Below are positions 61,295 through 64,000 of a DNA stretch of 64,000 nucleotides, piece after piece; the first letter of the stretch is position 1, and each line of letters opens with the position of its first letter. Made by a program: the position numbers and the translations under genes. Under the pieces are notes generated by a model, which was given only the letters and a program-made list of their open reading frames with translations, made no database searches and was not told the origin of the DNA. Origin of the DNA: Actinomycetaceae bacterium (lineage in GTDB: Bacteria > Actinomycetota > Actinomycetes > Actinomycetales > Actinomycetaceae); NCBI GenBank assembly GCA_030524055.1, contig JAUNHH010000006.1, positions 1-64,000 of the forward strand. The letters run 5' to 3'.

Positions 61295-62938
61295 ATGCCC
61301 ATTATTGACGTCAATACTCTGTCCTTTTCTTTTTCGGCCCGCCCACTTTTACGCGGCATTTCACTCACCGTCGGCGATGGCGAGCGCGCCGCCCTCGTAG
61401 GACCTAATGGATGTGGCAAAACGACACTTTTACGCGTGATTCGCGGCGAACTCACCCCTGACGGTGGCTCGACCACAATCAGAGGCGTAACTGCCCGCGA
61501 GCGCCTCCACCTACCATCAGCCACCTGCGCCTATACCACCGCAGCGGAATATCTTCAGGCGACTCTGGCAGAAACTTTCGCCTTGCTGACCCGTTTTAAC
61601 GATATTGCCGCTGGCCTTGCAGACGATCCGTCCAGTGAGGCATTGGCCAATGAATACGATGCGACGCTGGCCCGCCTTGAGGCAACTGATGCCTGGTCAT
61701 TGAACTCCCGTATTGATGAGACCCTCGCAGGTCTGGGGCTGTCCCAGGTGGCGGGCGAAGGGAGGTCCCGCAGGCTAGACGCACTCTCCCCTGGTCAGGT
61801 GGCCCGTCTCGAATTGGCGGCGTTATTACTGACTAGGCCGGCCGTCTTGATTCTGGATGAACCAACAAATCATCTTGATGACGGTGCGGTGGCATATCTG
61901 GTGGAGCAGATCTGCTCGTGGCAAGGTCCAGTCCTTTTCAGTAGTCATGATCGTGCTTTTATTGAGGCGGTAGCTACGGTGATCTATGACTTAGACACTG
62001 CACCATGGGAAGCCATTGTCACTGCGGAAGGTGGTGGCCCTGTGCCGGGTGTATTCCGCTGTGCGGGCGCCTATAGTGATTACCTTGCTGCAAAAACGCG
62101 GGCACGGGCCGAACACAGGCGGATTCACTCCGCACAGCAAGAGGAAAAACGTGAGCTCACAGCCCATCGGCGTCGCAGTGAGGAACTTGCCCGCGGTGGA
62201 GTGCGTTTAGCAACTGCCCAAGGCATGGCCAAAAAGTTCTTTGCTGATCGGGCAGCAGCAACTGCGGTGAGGAGGACTCGACATGATGATCAGCGGCTTG
62301 ACACTTTGGCTGCTCATGAGGTCCGTAAGCCGCGCAATTATGACCTCCGCCTGACGCTACCCACGAGTGCGGCCACTGCTGGCCTGGCTGTGAGTGCACG
62401 CGGCGCGGCTATTCCTGGCAGGCTTGCGCGAATAACTTTTGACCTTGCGTTTGGTGAGCATCTTCTCGTCACCGGATCTAATGGTGCAGGGAAAAGCACG
62501 CTATTGCAGTGGATTGCTGCTGGTCACCCGCCGCACGGCGCCCAGCAGGCTTCGGGCACGATCCACGCCATGGGGCGGATCGTTTGTGTTCCTCAGCAGC
62601 TTCCCGCCATAGATGACCCGTTGATCACCCCTACTTTCTGGGAGGAGGGCATTGGTGATCTGGGCGCAGGCATTCTCCACCCGTCGCTGTGGCGGGTGCC
62701 GATCGCTCAGCTTTCTGATGGGAATCAGCGTCGGGTTCAGATTGCGGTGGCGATTGCACAGACGCCGGACATTCTGGTCATTGACGAGCCAACCAATTAC
62801 CTGGATCTGGCGACGATTGAGGAGCTGGAGCGGGCGTTGAGTGCCTGGAGTGGAACGCTGATTGTGGCCAGCCATGATCGGTGGTTGATTGATCATTGGC
62901 AGGGAATGCGCCGGGAGCTTCAGCCAGCGCGCGCATAA
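61295..62938 (+). CDS. ABC-F family ATPase
   Basis: 547 residues from ATG 61295 (GGGAGATCACT upstream); the frame extends 20 codons more. Two ABC domains without membrane helices: domain 1 has GPNGCGKTT, LSPGQVARLELA and LILDEPTNHLD; domain 2 has GSNGAGKST, LSDGNQRRVQIA and LVIDEPTNYLD. The second signature LSDGN departs from LSGGQ. An interdomain linker rich in Arg/Lys (about 265-340) would reach the ribosome. ABC-F proteins either protect ribosomes from antibiotics or act as translation factors; degenerate second signature and linker point to the resistance group, which is inference. Confidence 0.9.
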   Translation: MPIIDVNTLSFSFSARPLLRGISLTVGDGERAALVGPNGCGKTTLLRVIRGELTPDGGSTTIRGVTARERLHLPSATCAYTTAAEYLQATLAETFALLTRFNDIAAGLADDPSSEALANEYDATLARLEATDAWSLNSRIDETLAGLGLSQVAGEGRSRRLDALSPGQVARLELAALLLTRPAVLILDEPTNHLDDGAVAYLVEQICSWQGPVLFSSHDRAFIEAVATVIYDLDTAPWEAIVTAEGGGPVPGVFRCAGAYSDYLAAKTRARAEHRRIHSAQQEEKRELTAHRRRSEELARGGVRLATAQGMAKKFFADRAAATAVRRTRHDDQRLDTLAAHEVRKPRNYDLRLTLPTSAATAGLAVSARGAAIPGRLARITFDLAFGEHLLVTGSNGAGKSTLLQWIAAGHPPHGAQQASGTIHAMGRIVCVPQQLPAIDDPLITPTFWEEGIGDLGAGILHPSLWRVPIAQLSDGNQRRVQIAVAIAQTPDILVIDEPTNYLDLATIEELERALSAWSGTLIVASHDRWLIDHWQGMRRELQPARA

Positions 62939-63499
62939 AAAAAGGAGAAATGGACCAAAGGTGGTCACGATGGATACAAGAGCCGGGGTGGGTGCATCTC
63001 TGGGTGCAGGTGGGTGCAAAGCCGGGCCTGGTGGGTGCGCCGCTAGGTGCGGACGGGTTCACATTTCGCACGAAAACGATTCAGAGGCGCAACGGACCGG
63101 ATGTCAAATTGGTGAGGTGTCATGAGAAATTGTGGAGTCGGCTTGCTGACTCCAAAGGAACTTATTTATGAGGTAGTAACTGACAACAAGTATGGAATCG
63201 CCGTGCGAGGTGTCCCTCGGGAGTCGTTTTTCCGGGCCTCCAGGTGCCATTTTTATCCAGAACACCCTTCGCAACACGAAAGTTTGTGCTGGAACACGTG
63301 CCTTGGGATCGGAGCACATCACCTCTCGTGAGGTTCGGGTGGATGCAACCAGTGGTTGCGGGAGATATGTGGTTGCTCTGTGGATCGCAACCGTTGGGTG
63401 GTGGATGTGCATCGTCCTCACTGGCACAGTGGATGATGAACCGCTACAGGGGAATCGGATGTCAGCCGTCTCTCCTACGGCCTGAGTGCAGGAGTTGCC
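62939..63499. other. Gene-poor, GC-rich stretch right of the ABC-F gene
   Basis: GGTGGGTGCA recurs three to four times between 62985 and 63045. Overlapping frames of 60-200 codons exist on both strands, but none has a recognisable domain. An AAAAAGGAGAA site precedes ATG 62950; its product (Trp- and Gly-rich) does not look natural. Confidence 0.45.
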
Positions 63500-63622
63500 A
63501 TGTCCTTTCGTGAGAACCTTCAGTACCTGAGGTCCAGTCGTGGCCTCACCCAGGAGCGTTTGGCTGTCCTGCTCGGGGTGTCGCGTCAGGCGATCTCCAA
63601 GTGGGAGTCGGACCGCGCGGCG
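63500..63622 (+). pseudogene. 5' fragment of an XRE-type HTH regulator gene
   Basis: MSFRENLQYLRSSRGLTQER and LAVLLGVSRQAISKWESDRA form a complete helix-turn-helix start. After about 41 codons the frame turns into unrelated sequence, so the rest of the gene is lost. Confidence 0.8.
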
Positions 63623-63731
63623 TGTGCACCACTGGGCTCGCCAGGCCGCCTCTCCAGTGCCCGTGCTCGCAGCAGCGGGTGCGCGCACCAAAAACATCGA
63701 GGTGGGCACCGGTGTGATTGATATGCGCTAG
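63623..63731 (+). pseudogene. Internal fragment of a luciferase-like monooxygenase gene
   Basis: In a different frame from the HTH part: HHWARQAASPVPVLAAAGAR then TKNIEVGTGVIDMR and a stop. This matches the conserved N-terminal third of LLM-class flavin-dependent oxidoreductases (HHFxxxxASPxxLLAAxGARTxxIEVGTxVIDMRYEN). The Tyr codon after MR is now a stop (TAG). Confidence 0.72.
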
Positions 63732-63759
63732 CACATGTCTGGGTTGCAGCACTGGCTCT

Positions 63760-63802
63760 GACGATGAAGAGCCCGGAGGCTGCCTCCGGGCTCTTCATCG
63801 TC
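63760..63802. terminator. Strong bidirectional hairpin
   Basis: Perfect 21-bp inverted repeat (arms GACGATGAAGAGCCCGGAGG-C and complement) with a single central base. Lies 10 bp beyond the stop of the minus-strand transporter. Confidence 0.85.
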
Positions 63803-63812
63803 GGGTGACGGG

Positions 63813-64000
63813 TCAGTCGTCCTCGTCTTCGAGGTCCTCTAGCACTTCGAACGGTGACTCGACGTCGCCGCGCCAGGCCTCCAGGCCCTCGCGCACCGCG
63901 AACACCGCCACGACCAGCGCCGCGACCGAGTCGGCCCACCACCAGCCGAACAGGCTGTTGAGGATGAGGCCGATGAACACTGCACCGGAGAGGTAGATGC
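63813..64000 (-). CDS. Cation transporter (CDF/cation-efflux-like), C-terminal part only
   Basis: The gene enters from the right edge; 62 codons are visible. IYLSGAVFIGLILNSLFGWW and WWADSVAALVVAVFAVREG form the last two helices, ending EAWRGDVESPFEVLEDLEDE. The ADSxAALVVAVFAVREGxEAW pattern is typical of CDF-like cation transporters (metal efflux). GC and codon use here are clearly higher than in the rest of the window (runs of GCG, GTC, CTC), suggesting a separately acquired segment. Confidence 0.78.
   Translation of the reverse strand, partial: IYLSGAVFIGLILNSLFGWWWADSVAALVVAVFAVREGLEAWRGDVESPFEVLEDLEDEDD

Noticed and set aside
63104-63709. 201-codon minus-strand frame near the right end
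   Set aside because: It is antisense to the HTH/LLM fragments, in GC-rich DNA where long chance frames are common, and shows no domain.

Overview
The window looks like a chromosomal stretch of a moderately high-GC actinobacterium, most likely a member of the Actinomycetaceae. The evidence is a sortase-assembled pilus operon with Actinomyces-type pilins (VYPKNT pilin motif, E-box, LPxTG), a GTP-type PEP carboxykinase, actinobacterial Septum_form lipoproteins, a Nudix plus histidine-phosphatase fusion, and frequent GTG starts. I assign no species.

Layout. 1-12.4 kb (minus): cell-surface locus with a tip-type LPNTG protein, two LPxTG pilins, a class C sortase, and a giant repetitive adhesin that runs off the left edge. 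13-18.6 kb: BCCT transporter, 1.8 kb of gene-free DNA packed with repeats, and pckG. 18.9-24.5 kb (plus): a DUF47 plus PiT phosphate pair, then a tandem array of five Septum_form-like lipoproteins preceded by a decayed sixth copy. 24.5-29.1 kb (minus): Nudix/phosphatase fusion, ppk and a conserved unknown. 29.2-34.9 kb (plus): tRNA-Lys, an ADP-ribosylglycohydrolase/PfkB fusion, an MFS exporter and an L,D-transpeptidase. 34.9-42 kb (minus): EamA exporter, an ECF transporter with two S components, msrB, an MscS channel and a DUF2314-like protein. 42.07-42.37 kb: tRNA-Glu, tRNA-Asp and tRNA-Phe. 42.4-51.3 kb: accessory island with two homologous 51-residue small-protein genes, a MntA/HepT toxin-antitoxin pair overlapping a defence-type reverse transcriptase, two DUF4253 paralogues and an SNF2-like helicase. 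51.4-60.6 kb (minus): relaxase-less type IV secretion-like operon (LAETG surface protein, small VirB2/Maff2-like protein, VirB6-like, PrgI, VirB4, SLT/NlpC-P60 hydrolase, VirB8-like, LRV/RCC1 protein). 61-64 kb: ABC-F ATPase, GC-rich debris with a chimera of two broken genes, and the 3' end of a cation transporter.

Three repeat systems run through the non-coding DNA. The first is a 13-mer, ACGAGGGCGGGGC, with 18 exact copies on both strands, mostly intergenic and sometimes as inverted pairs that form terminators. This behaves like the DNA uptake sequences of Neisseria and Pasteurellaceae. The second is a family of eleven 60-bp imperfect palindromes in four clusters, with spacers of about 64, 75 or 86 bp. 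The third is a family of about 75-bp palindromes. A fourth, single-locus structure is a mirror-image array of 18-19 bp units.

The best candidates for undescribed biology are the uptake-like 13-mer, the twin 51-residue proteins with conserved leaders, the MntA-HepT-reverse transcriptase operon, and the T4SS with a sortase-type first gene. All functional statements rest on motifs read by eye; no database search was run.
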